A stretch of DNA of 64,000 bases from Ktedonosporobacter rubrisoli (GTDB taxonomy: Bacteria; Chloroflexota; Ktedonobacteria; Ktedonobacterales; Ktedonobacteraceae). The notes under the pieces are model-generated. The model was not told the DNA's origin. It made no database searches and saw only the letters and a program-made list of their open reading frames with translations. The first letter of the stretch is position 1; the number at the start of each line of letters is the position of its first letter. The stretch spans positions 2,666,001 through 2,730,000 of the forward strand of contig NZ_CP035758.1 in assembly GCF_004208415.1 (NCBI RefSeq). The letters are read 5' to 3'. Below, piece after piece: positions 16,841-25,478 of this stretch. The position numbers were made by a program, and so were the translations under genes.

Positions 16841-19800
16841 ATGGCTCGATCAACACCTGTTATACGCGATAATATGCTCCTGATTGCTTATGCTGACCAA
16901 ACGCTTTCTCTTGTTGCTGGCTCGGAAAGCTGGTTTGCCTGGCTCCAGAAAGAGACTACTACAATCTTTGCCTTCCAGGGGCTCGCTAGCTCTTACACTG
17001 CACGTAAAGAACGCGCAGGGAATCAGCGTGGTGGCGAATATTGGAAAGCTTATCGCAGTTATCAAGGCAAGCTCTATCGAGCCTATCTGGGCAAAGCGCG
17101 GGATCTTACGCTTGCCCGGCTCCACGAAGTAGCCCTTGTCCTGGAGCGGCGTATCCAGGGAAGCGAGCAGAGCAAAGCCGATAATTTTAAGGTCATTCCT
17201 CACAGCAATTCCTTGACCTCTGAAAATGAAGCTGTGATGCCACTGCTCGAAACCAGGCTACATCCTCCTCGGCTGCCGGCCCAGCTGGTGAAGCGCTCAC
17301 GCTTGCTTAGGTTGCTAGAGGCGGGACAGGAGCAGAAATTGACGCTTTTGCAGGCCTCGGCCGGCTGTGGCAAGACCACCCTGGTTACCCAGTGGATTGC
17401 CTATCGCCATTCGCAGGCAGTAATGGCTGAACATAGCCCCGAACCCGTGGCCTGGCTCTCGCTTGAGCGGGGCGATAATGATCCGCTACGTTTCTGGTCC
17501 TCTCTGATCAAAGCCTGTCAGTCCTTTCAAGCCGAGATCGGTAAGAAGGCTCTTGCTCAGCTCTTCCAACTGGCCCGTTTGGCGCTCTCGCCGTCCGCGC
17601 TGGAAACAGTGCTTACTCTCTTGCTCAACGATCTCATGCGAAATGTTCAGGCTGGTGTTCTGGTCCTTGAAGATTATCATCTCATCGAGCATTTCTGTAT
17701 CCACGAGACGTTGACCTTTTTTATCGAGCATCTGCCAGACTCTCTCCATATCCTTATCCTGACGCGCAGTGAGCCGCCTTTGCCTCTGGCACGCTGGCGA
17801 GCTCGTGGTGATCTGCTGGAAATTTTCGGTAGCCATTTGCGCTTCTCTCACGCGGAAACTGCCAGCTTTCTGAGCCAGCTCCTCCCTGCAACTGCCTCGG
17901 ATAAAGCCGTTAGCCAGCTTGAGGTCCATCTAGATGGCTGGGCTGCCGGACTGCGCCTATTTGTGCTTAGCTTACAGGGTCAGGTGGCTCCATTGGCAGT
18001 TGAGGATGCTCTTGCCCGCTTGCAGCTCGGTTCGCTCACCACTCGCACGCAGCGGGCAATTCAGGAGTATTTCTTGAGCGAGGTGCTGAGCGCCCAGCCG
18101 GAGCCGTTGCAGCTCTTCTTGCTTCAGACCAGCCTGCTCAGTCGGCTGACGGGCTCTCTCTGTGCGGCTGTGACTGGCAGGCAGGAGAGCGCTATGTGGT
18201 TGGAAGTAGTTGAGCGCTCGGGCTTCTTCCTGGAAGCATTGGATAGTGCCGGTGAATGGTATCGCTACCATGCGCTCTTTGCCGAAATTATGCAAGCGGA
18301 GGCACTTCGGCGCCTGGGAGAAGAAGAACTGCAAGGTCTGCAGGCAAAGGCTGCACGCTGGTATGAAGAGCATAATATGCTGGTGGAAGCTATCGAGGCT
18401 ATATTGGCGGCTGGTGCGTTCGAGCATGCGGCCCAGCTTATTGAACGCCTCCATGAGCGTTCCTATTTTTCCGAGTCCCATACTGTACGGCGCTGGTTGC
18501 CACAACTGCCAACAGCTCTGCTACGTGCACATCCCGCACTCTGTTTTCGTTATGCCCAGGCGCGCCTTTTTCCTGAAGAGATGAGCGATATGTCCTTAGA
18601 ACTTGCGTGTGTCAAGGATCTTTTGCAGATGGCTGAGGAGGGATGGCGACGTCAGGAAAAGCTTTACCATGTCGGGATGCTCTATGCTTTACGCGCTACC
18701 TATGCCTTCCTTAATGGCGATACAACTACAGGGATCCCCTATGCGCACCAGGCGCTTCAACTCTTTCCCCTGACAGTAGAGCTACCTAGCAGCTATTTTT
18801 ATGCGCGCCACGATTGGCGCTGTATCTGTCTATGCGCGCTGGCTGTAGAGGCCATGCAGGCGGGTTCTTTCGAGGAGGCATATCAGCATTTGCTTGAGGC
18901 CTACACTTTTAGCTTGCAGAGAGGAGATGGCGCACTAAGGCCGGCTATTGGCAGAATGCTTGGCGATGTTTGCCTTGAATTGGGTGAGCTCCATCGCGCC
19001 GGCGAGTACTTTCAACAGGCGATAGATATGGCCCGTGAATTTGAGGGTGGAGAAGGAGTTCCTTATGTGGCCTCTCTCAGCGGGCTGGCCCACCTCTCTT
19101 ATGAGTGGAACCAGCTTGAAAAAATGGAACAGCAGCTCCATGAGATCGCCCCTTCTAGCGAAAGAGGCTTATTTCTGCGTTGGGGAGAGGAGATACGCAC
19201 GAAGAGCGAGCTTTTACGGCTGAAGCTGTTGCGCGCGCGTGAAGAAGGTGCATTAGTTAAGCAAGAGCTTGAAGCCCTCCTGGTGCGTTTACAGGCCAGC
19301 CCGCTGACATCTTTACTCATACCGGAGGTTCTTATGTATCTTGCACGCAGCCAGATCAAAGATGGGGATCTGACTGCGGCCTCGCGCACTCTGGCTTCGC
19401 TGGCTGATCTGGGAGATAATCTGACTCTTCTCCAGCAGCAGGACTTAGAGCTGCTACATGCACGTTTGCGGCTGGCACAGGGACAGGCTAAGGGCGCTCT
19501 TCCTATACTTGCGCGACTCCTTAGCACTGCTCGACAAGGTAAGCAGCACAGGCGTGCACTAGAAGGCCAGCTACTCATTGCGCTGGCATATTCCTCTCTT
19601 CAGCAGAAGAATCAAGCCCAGCAGTATCTCTCAGCAGCCCTTGTTCAGGCGAGAGCCGAGGGCTTTGTGCGCCTCTTCCTGGATGAAGGGGAACCGATGC
19701 GCGCTCTTCTGCGCTCGCTTTTGCCTGCGCTGGCCGAGCGACCTTTGCGGGCTTATGTGCGCAGCCTGCTTCAAGCCTTTGCTAGCGCTTTAGCAGGTAA

Positions 19801-20014
19801 AACAGCTGCTCATGGACAGGATGAGCAGCTTACCGCCCAGGAGATGCGCGTGCTCGCTTTACTGGTGGCCGGGCGCAGCAAGGCTGAAATTGCCGAGTCT
19901 CTGATTATCTCTGTCAATACTGTCAAAGGCCACGTCAAAAATCTCTATCGCAAGCTCGCTGTGACCAATCGCCTGGAAGCTGGTGAGGTTGCGCGCCATC
20001 TCAAACTGCTTTAG
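16841..20014 (+). CDS. MalT-like LuxR-family ATP-dependent regulator
   Basis: A 1057-residue STAND-type transcription activator. An N-terminal ~110-residue segment resembles a DNA- or ligand-associated domain (GGEYWKAYRSYQGKLYRAYLG). Then comes a NACHT-like NTPase with Walker A ASAGCGKTTL (about 172-181) and Walker B-like VLVLEDYH, a TPR-rich middle (about 500-950) and a C-terminal LuxR helix-turn-helix (LTAQEMRVLALLVAGRSKAE and NTVKGHVKNLYRKLAV). Such proteins bind an inducer through the TPR sensor, oligomerise with ATP and activate promoters. The target is not evident; the alpha/beta hydrolase downstream is one candidate. Confidence 0.9.
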   Translation: MARSTPVIRDNMLLIAYADQTLSLVAGSESWFAWLQKETTTIFAFQGLASSYTARKERAGNQRGGEYWKAYRSYQGKLYRAYLGKARDLTLARLHEVALVLERRIQGSEQSKADNFKVIPHSNSLTSENEAVMPLLETRLHPPRLPAQLVKRSRLLRLLEAGQEQKLTLLQASAGCGKTTLVTQWIAYRHSQAVMAEHSPEPVAWLSLERGDNDPLRFWSSLIKACQSFQAEIGKKALAQLFQLARLALSPSALETVLTLLLNDLMRNVQAGVLVLEDYHLIEHFCIHETLTFFIEHLPDSLHILILTRSEPPLPLARWRARGDLLEIFGSHLRFSHAETASFLSQLLPATASDKAVSQLEVHLDGWAAGLRLFVLSLQGQVAPLAVEDALARLQLGSLTTRTQRAIQEYFLSEVLSAQPEPLQLFLLQTSLLSRLTGSLCAAVTGRQESAMWLEVVERSGFFLEALDSAGEWYRYHALFAEIMQAEALRRLGEEELQGLQAKAARWYEEHNMLVEAIEAILAAGAFEHAAQLIERLHERSYFSESHTVRRWLPQLPTALLRAHPALCFRYAQARLFPEEMSDMSLELACVKDLLQMAEEGWRRQEKLYHVGMLYALRATYAFLNGDTTTGIPYAHQALQLFPLTVELPSSYFYARHDWRCICLCALAVEAMQAGSFEEAYQHLLEAYTFSLQRGDGALRPAIGRMLGDVCLELGELHRAGEYFQQAIDMAREFEGGEGVPYVASLSGLAHLSYEWNQLEKMEQQLHEIAPSSERGLFLRWGEEIRTKSELLRLKLLRAREEGALVKQELEALLVRLQASPLTSLLIPEVLMYLARSQIKDGDLTAASRTLASLADLGDNLTLLQQQDLELLHARLRLAQGQAKGALPILARLLSTARQGKQHRRALEGQLLIALAYSSLQQKNQAQQYLSAALVQARAEGFVRLFLDEGEPMRALLRSLLPALAERPLRAYVRSLLQAFASALAGKTAAHGQDEQLTAQEMRVLALLVAGRSKAEIAESLIISVNTVKGHVKNLYRKLAVTNRLEAGEVARHLKLL

Positions 20015-20246
20015 CCCTGATCCTTGCAAAGAACCACCCGCCTTATAACCCTGATGGGGCGTGCGCTCCTGCCCCTTTTCTCTCTATACTCATGGCAGAA
20101 GCGAGGGCAAGAATAGCTCGCTGCTATCTCGCGCTAGACTATGAAGCTTGTCGAGCGAGCTTGCGGCTGGCAGGCAGCAAATATTACCGCAACCCCCACT
20201 ATATCTTCTTTTATGAAGAATGAAGATTTCTAGAAAAGAGGCTTTG

Positions 20247-21080
20247 ATGAAAAATACAACTCATACAGAGACTTTCCTTGTCTGGCCCGCTGGTGTTCCC
20301 GGCGGTATCAGCCAGGGGCGAACTGAGCAGGAAACCATTTTCCCTCCTTTGCACATTCCGACACCAACTCGCTTGATACGCAATGTTGTAGAGCCAACTC
20401 TACAGGCCTACTTGCCCGATCCTTCGAGGGCCAACGGAACCGCTGTTGTTGTCTGCCCCGGAGGCTGCTTCTCTTTCCTCTCCATTGAAGTTGAGGGAGA
20501 GGAGGTAGCGCGCTGGCTCAATGAGCGCGGTGTGGCCGCCTTTGTCCTCAAATATCGCCTGGCGCCAACTCCCGAGCGCGATGAAGATTTTATGGCGCAA
20601 TTTATGCATATAGTACATGATGTCGCAGGCATGCAAGCGCAGGCACCTGTAGGGATTAGCGATGGTCAACAGGCCCTTAAGCTGGTGCGCCAACGCGCCT
20701 CTGAATGGGGCGTTGATCCTGAAAGGATCGGTGTCCTTGGCTTCTCGGCAGGTGGCGCAATCGCTCTGGCGGCAGCTACGCAATATACGGCCGAGAGCCG
20801 GCCGGCTTTCGCGGCTCCAATCTATGGTCCGGTCTGGCAAGAGCTCAAGGTCCCACAGGATGCGCCGCCGTTGTTTATCGCGCTTGCCGATGATGACCCG
20901 TCGATTGCAGATGGCAATATGCCCCTGTATAACGCCTGGAAAGCCTCTGGGCATCCCGTGGAACTTCACATCTATGCTAAAGGCGGCCATGGCTTTGGCA
21001 TGACAAAACAGGGCTTGCCGAGCGATCGCTGGATTGAGCAATTCGCTGACTGGCTTGTTTCTCAAGGCTTCCTGGAGTAA
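20247..21080 (+). CDS. Alpha/beta hydrolase (esterase, acetyl-xylan-esterase-like)
   Basis: A 277-residue esterase. The oxyanion motif VVVCPGGCFSFLS (a variant of HGGG/PGGGY), nucleophile elbow GFSAGG (about residue 168), acid in ADDDPSI and His in KGGHGFGM complete a Ser-Asp-His set. The frame is open from 20220, but AAAGAGG precedes the ATG at 20247. The family deacetylates sugars or other small esters. It is co-directional with and 232 bases after the LuxR-type regulator. No signal peptide is seen, so it is cytoplasmic. Confidence 0.82.
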   Translation: MKNTTHTETFLVWPAGVPGGISQGRTEQETIFPPLHIPTPTRLIRNVVEPTLQAYLPDPSRANGTAVVVCPGGCFSFLSIEVEGEEVARWLNERGVAAFVLKYRLAPTPERDEDFMAQFMHIVHDVAGMQAQAPVGISDGQQALKLVRQRASEWGVDPERIGVLGFSAGGAIALAAATQYTAESRPAFAAPIYGPVWQELKVPQDAPPLFIALADDDPSIADGNMPLYNAWKASGHPVELHIYAKGGHGFGMTKQGLPSDRWIEQFADWLVSQGFLE

Positions 21081-21366
21081 GGAGAAACTCCATTTCATCT
21101 GGGATGAGCGTGAGCAAGCCAATGCAGCCAGGTGCGCTCGTCCCTTTGGAACAAGCAGGCAGCCTTTACACAAAGCAAGCAATTGCTCTTGTGGCTAAAG
21201 CCTTGCGATCAGCCTTTGCCTTGCAGTCGGCTCTCTACTGAGAGTTTGTAAGAAATAGAGAGCAGAAACACTTCGCTGAGGAGGTTTTAACGAGGATGCT
21301 TGTTCCTCACGTAGCCCACAAGGTATACTAGGTCAGATATTGGAATTAAAGGAGAACAGAGAAATT

Positions 21367-21945
21367 ATGGTTTCTACTGTCAAGAAACAAATCATCATTC
21401 TTCATGGCAGCTATGGAACTCCCACAGGAAACTGGTTTCCCTGGCTTGCCAAACGTATTGAGTCCTACGGTCACTCTGTAACTCTTCCTCTCTTTCCAAC
21501 GCCTGCAGGTCAAAGCCTCATCTCGTGGAAACAGGCATTTCGAGCACAAGTACGAGGATTAACTCCAGAGACGATTCTTGTTGGGCACAGTATGGGGGCC
21601 GGATTTGCACTCCGTCTGCTAGAAGAAAGCGAGCATCCTATCCTTGGGACGTTCCTTGCTGCTGGTTTCGTTGGTGCTGTGGGCCTGCCTGACTATGATA
21701 AGATCAATGCCTCATTTTTTGCTTCGCCTTTCGATTGGCAAACGATCGGAAAGTTAGCAGGGCGTGTTCACGTATATGCGAGTGATGATGATCCCTATGT
21801 CCCATTCGAGCAGACCAATGAGATTGCACGCCAGCTAGCAACTCCGCTGACAGTTATTCAAGGCGGTGCACATTTGAACGAAGAAGCGCATTTTGTGACG
21901 TTTCCTCAACTCTTGAAAGATATGAAACCATTGTTGGCTCTCTGA
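21367..21945 (+). CDS. RBBP9/YdeN-type serine hydrolase
   Basis: A 192-residue small alpha/beta hydrolase. IIILHGSYGTPTGNWFPWL is the typical YdeN/RBBP9 opening, GHSMGAGFAL holds the nucleophile Ser, ASDDDPYVP the acid and GGAHLNEEAHF the His. The ATG at 21367 is 12 bases after AAAGGAG, slightly long spacing. It is intracellular. Function in bacteria is unknown beyond hydrolase activity. Its stop is only 24 bases before a decayed transposase. Confidence 0.8.
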   Translation: MVSTVKKQIIILHGSYGTPTGNWFPWLAKRIESYGHSVTLPLFPTPAGQSLISWKQAFRAQVRGLTPETILVGHSMGAGFALRLLEESEHPILGTFLAAGFVGAVGLPDYDKINASFFASPFDWQTIGKLAGRVHVYASDDDPYVPFEQTNEIARQLATPLTVIQGGAHLNEEAHFVTFPQLLKDMKPLLAL

Positions 21946-21968
21946 GCTCCAGTATTTCTCTACATGAT

Positions 21969-22371
21969 CCCAAGAAGTTGGGCCGCAAAATTGAATATTC
22001 CCGGCGGGAAATGCTCAATACCTTCTTTAATGCCTCAATCGCAACGGGTGTACTTGGCGAGATTTATTAGGGCCTTCCCGCCCTATGGCATTGTTTCGCA
22101 TCCCTCTCATGCTTGGTGGCGCAGTGAGCTATGACAAGCGATCAACGAATTCCCCAGAACGCAACTCAGTGTGGCCGATGGGCATTATCCTCAGCCTGGT
22201 GCCGCCAGTCTTGATAGCCAAAGTGTGAAAACGACCGAGATGGTAGGCAAGAAGATGAAAAGACGCAAGCGCCATCTTCTGCTCGATACAATGGGCCTAT
22301 TGCTCATTGTCGTTGTTCATCGGCTTCGATCCAAGATCGAGATGGGGCTAAGCTTGTACTGGAATAGGATT
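21969..22371 (+). pseudogene. IS5-family transposase remnant
   Basis: Three pieces in different frames read as one IS5-type transposase. KLGRKIEYSRREMLNTFF comes from 21972. A second piece runs FPPYGIVSH ... PQPGAASLDSQSVKTTE, and GKKMKRRKRHLLLDTMGLLL to about 22314, interrupted by TGA. The third is SIQDRDGAKLVLE from about 22321. DSQSVKTTE is the DDE-domain hallmark. At least two frame changes and one stop make it inactive, and no terminal repeats were found. Confidence 0.75.
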
Positions 22372-22421
22372 CGCTAACTCTACCCCTTTACAACACGGAA
22401 CGTATCGCCTATAATAAAGAA

Positions 22422-22435
22422 ACGGTACGTACCGT
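22422..22435 (+). promoter_or_regulatory. Perfect palindrome upstream of the SDR gene
   Basis: ACGGTACGTACCGT, 65 bases before the SDR start, is a 14-base perfect palindrome with the style of a TetR-family site. A TetR gene lies about 2 kb downstream, but a link is only a guess. Confidence 0.4.
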
Positions 22436-22500
22436 ATACAATAAAATAGATGCGCGAGTAGAGGGCGAGAGTTCTTGCTCGTATGAGAAAGGAATTGAAG

Positions 22501-23220
22501 ATGAGCGTCGCGGATCAGCACATAGTTATTATTGGTGGCTCGTCTGGAATTGGCCTGGCAACGGCGAAAATGCTAGCCGAGCAGGGGGCAAAGGTAACAA
22601 TTGCCGCTCGCCAGCGCGAGAAGCTGGTTCAGGCCAGCGTCTCAATAGAGCAGCAAGTGGCTTATGATGTGGTAAATGCAAGCGTATTAGAAGAGGTGCA
22701 AGCCTTCTTTAAGCGCGTAGGTTCCTTTGATCACCTTGTCCTGACCCTGGGCAGCAGCGAAGGGATGGGGGATTTCCGCACGCTGGATTTTACCATGCTG
22801 CGTCGTGCCTTCGAGACCAAGTACTGGGCCCAGCTTCAGGCCGCTCAGGCCAGTCTTGACTACCTGCGTAAAGATGGCTCGCTAACCTTTGTGAGCGCGG
22901 TTTCCGCACGTACAGCCTCGGCAGGAGCTGCGGGTCTGGCCACACTTAATGGCGCCCTGGAAGCAATAATCCCATCCTTAGCTCTAGAGCTGCAGCCCTT
23001 ACGGGTGAATGCTGTATCGCCAGGACTTATCGATACGCCCTGGTGGAGCGGTTTTCCCAGCGAGATGAGAGAGGCAATATTTGCGCAAATAACCGCAGCA
23101 ACGCCGGTCAAGCGTGCTGGCCGCGCGGAAGATGTTGCCCAGGCCATCGCATTCCTCATCAAGAATACATTTATGGCTGGCACAATCCTCGAATGCGATG
23201 GCGGAGCGCGCATCAGATAA
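22501..23220 (+). CDS. SDR-family protein lacking the catalytic Tyr/Lys
   Basis: A 239-residue Rossmann-fold protein with the NAD(P) motif GGSSGIG near the N-terminus and SPGLIDTPWW and ILECDGGARIR near the end, as in classical SDRs. The active-site stretch reads FVSAVSARTASAGAAGLATLNGALE in the protein; where a working SDR has Tyr-x3-Lys there are Ala and Asn. The start at 22501 follows AAGGA. It is a member of the known SDR group with replaced catalytic residues, or a non-catalytic relative. The function is unknown. Confidence 0.8.
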   Translation: MSVADQHIVIIGGSSGIGLATAKMLAEQGAKVTIAARQREKLVQASVSIEQQVAYDVVNASVLEEVQAFFKRVGSFDHLVLTLGSSEGMGDFRTLDFTMLRRAFETKYWAQLQAAQASLDYLRKDGSLTFVSAVSARTASAGAAGLATLNGALEAIIPSLALELQPLRVNAVSPGLIDTPWWSGFPSEMREAIFAQITAATPVKRAGRAEDVAQAIAFLIKNTFMAGTILECDGGARIR

Positions 23221-23284
23221 TCTCCAGCTGATTTATACTGCTGTGTGGTGTCATAGCCAGGGCAAGCTTAAATTGCCTGCTAAA

Positions 23285-23328
23285 TAAACTATCCGGCCTC
23301 GCTGCTGCAAGCGAGGCCGGATAGTTTA
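23285..23328. terminator. Strong bidirectional hairpin
   Basis: TAAACTATCCGGCCTCGC and GCGAGGCCGGATAGTTTA are perfect 18-base arms around TGCTGCAA, between the convergent SDR and stress-protein genes. A-rich and T-rich ends suit termination on both strands. Confidence 0.85.
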
Positions 23329-23354
23329 AGGTTGGTAGCAACGAAGGTACGGAA

Positions 23355-24254
23355 CTAGTCGCGTCTGGGATAGGTATCGTTAGGATCGTAAGGGCGCTCA
23401 GTATAGGGCACGTTAGGATCGTTAGTGCGCCTGAAATCAGGATTGTTAGCTTCGTATGTTCTTCTGGCGTTTGGATCATTAGGATCGTAAGGGCGCTCAG
23501 TATAGGGCACGTTAGGATTGTTAGACTCGTAAGTACGCCTTACCGCTGGATCGTTTGGATCATAAGGGCGGTTAGCGTTAGGGTCATAGGTGCGTGGCGT
23601 ATTTGCCTCATCTTGATAAGGTGTCTCAGGATTGGTATAGGTGCCAGGCTGGCTGTATGTCTGGGATGGTGCAGTGCGCGGATCATACTGACCAGGCTGG
23701 GTATAGGTATCCGAGACAGGCTGGCGATAAGCTCCGGCCTGGTTTGCGTTGTAGGCATCAGGCCTTGTACTGGTGCTAGCGCCGTTGTGCTGTAGGATAT
23801 CAAGAGCCTCCGCTTGTCTGTTGGGAGCAGTAACGGTCACCAGAGCCCGGCCCGCTTCAAACTCTCCCTGGTAATAGCGTGCTTCCTCTTCAGGTATACC
23901 CATCTGACTAAAGACACCAAGTAGACCGCCAGCTACGGCCCCAACAGCGGCGCCGCCTAGCGTTGTTGCCAGAATACCGCCCGCGACTGCTGGTCCGATA
24001 CCCGGAATAAACAGCGCAGCCGCTGCGCCCACAATTCCACCAATCACACCGCCGCTTACGGCCCCAACAGCAGCGTTAGTGACTTCCCCTGGTGCTGTTG
24101 ACCTTAAGTCCTGCTCTGACTGCTCGCCGTTCTTGACAAGAAAGCCAATTTGTTCGTTGGTAAATCCTGCACGCTGGAGTTCGTTGATTGCATCTTCGGC
24201 TTGTCTACGTGTAGAGAAGACACCTACAACTGTAGTACGCTGAGTTGTCGTCAT
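23355..24254 (-). CDS. General-stress-protein-17M-like protein with Pro/Asn-rich repeat tail
   Basis: A 299-residue protein. The N-terminal ~35 residues (TTVVGVFSTRRQAEDAINEL) match the general stress protein 17M/YflT domain. Next is a glycine-rich hydrophobic block (about 60-120) as in glycine-zipper membrane proteins, then ARYYQGEFEAGRALVTV. The final ~140 residues are low complexity, built on YDPNDP and YTERPYDPND, with a near-exact 33-residue (99-bp) repeat. AAAGGAG precedes the ATG. A role in envelope or osmotic stress is inferred from the domain only; the tail may be a disordered surface segment. Confidence 0.7.
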   Translation of the reverse strand: MTTTQRTTVVGVFSTRRQAEDAINELQRAGFTNEQIGFLVKNGEQSEQDLRSTAPGEVTNAAVGAVSGGVIGGIVGAAAALFIPGIGPAVAGGILATTLGGAAVGAVAGGLLGVFSQMGIPEEEARYYQGEFEAGRALVTVTAPNRQAEALDILQHNGASTSTRPDAYNANQAGAYRQPVSDTYTQPGQYDPRTAPSQTYSQPGTYTNPETPYQDEANTPRTYDPNANRPYDPNDPAVRRTYESNNPNVPYTERPYDPNDPNARRTYEANNPDFRRTNDPNVPYTERPYDPNDTYPRRD

Positions 24255-24649
24255 AACATGCTCCTTTCGTGAGGATGAATAATAAACGCACTTGTCCTAT
24301 GCAAGCTGCTTATTCATCATTTCATCACGCAGTTCTTGTTTCTACAGATCAGAATGGATTCTTAACTTATTCTCCGTCTGTATAAAAATTCCAGAAATGG
24401 AATTTGTGATCTTTTCTTCACACGTATCTGTACACGTACCAGACAAAAAAAAGGATACAGGCGAGACATATGCATTTTTGCATAGATGCCGGTGGGACGA
24501 CTTGTAAAATACCTGGCGCTTCTATCTCATTTGAGCCTCTCAAGCTGCATACCTTGACTCTATTCTGCCAACTCATTATACTTTAAACTGGCTAGCATTT
24601 GAGGAAATTTGTAAATTGTTCACTGAATAAGAAGGTAGAGAAGCGTTTT
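24255..24649. other. Divergent intergenic region
   Basis: About 395 bases between the stress protein (leftward) and TetR (rightward). It must contain both promoters. I saw no clear consensus promoter or operator palindrome. Confidence 0.4.
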
Positions 24650-25453
24650 ATGGATCATGCTCCGGCCCAGGCCGAACGCTCGAAGCAGAGGGAACGCGCA
24701 GAGCGCATCCTGGATGTAGCGGCCGAGCTGCTATTAAAATGGGGATATAAGCGTGTTACTATCGATGATATTGCTGAACGCGCAGGAGTTGGCACAGGTA
24801 CAGTATATTTGCACTGGAAGACACGTCAAAGTTTATTCCAAACGCTCTTAATGCGTGAGACAGTATATGTCTGGAATGCCCTCTTAGAGCAAATGCGGGC
24901 CGACCCAGAAGAGGTTCTCCTGCATCGCATGATGCATTCTTTGCTACTCATTGTAATGCGGCGTCCACTAGCGCGTGCACTTTTTACTGGCAATAAAGAA
25001 TTGTTGGGCAAGCTCTCTTTTGCTGGCGTTGATGCTGAGCTGCAAAAGCAACAAATGGCTGCGGCTTCCCAATATTTGAGCTTGTTGCGTGCTGGCGGAT
25101 TGATGCGTACGGATGTCGATTTCGAAGCCCAGATGTACGCGTTTAGCGCCACCTTAATCGGCTTCTGCTTTATTGATCCTTTGCTAGGTCCATTTCTGGT
25201 GAGTGAGAAGCGCCGGGGACGGGTAGACAGCCCGGGTCTCCAGGAAACTGGCGAGATGGAAACTGGAGATCATGGCGGTCTTTCTTTGGAGACAAAGGCA
25301 GCTATGCTCGCTCGCACGATACGGCTGGCCTTTGAGCCGGAAGAGTTGCCTTCGCTTGCAAGCTTGCAAGAACTGGCTGCGAAGGTAATTGCAATTATAG
25401 AGCAGATTTGTGAAGCATATATGCAACAAATACAAAAAAACATGCTTCATTAG
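24650..25453 (+). CDS. TetR-family transcriptional regulator
   Basis: A 267-residue regulator. RILDVAAELLLKWGYKRVTI and IAERAGVGTGTVYLHWKTRQ form the TetR helix-turn-helix at about residues 20-65. The C-terminal ligand domain is longer than usual. The frame opens earlier, but the ATG at 24650 is the first start consistent with family length. It lies divergently from the stress-protein gene. The insertion sequence that follows has separated it from whatever lay downstream. Confidence 0.87.
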   Translation: MDHAPAQAERSKQRERAERILDVAAELLLKWGYKRVTIDDIAERAGVGTGTVYLHWKTRQSLFQTLLMRETVYVWNALLEQMRADPEEVLLHRMMHSLLLIVMRRPLARALFTGNKELLGKLSFAGVDAELQKQQMAAASQYLSLLRAGGLMRTDVDFEAQMYAFSATLIGFCFIDPLLGPFLVSEKRRGRVDSPGLQETGEMETGDHGGLSLETKAAMLARTIRLAFEPEELPSLASLQELAAKVIAIIEQICEAYMQQIQKNMLH

Positions 25454-25478
25454 CAGATTGTTATGCTATTCCTTCAGG

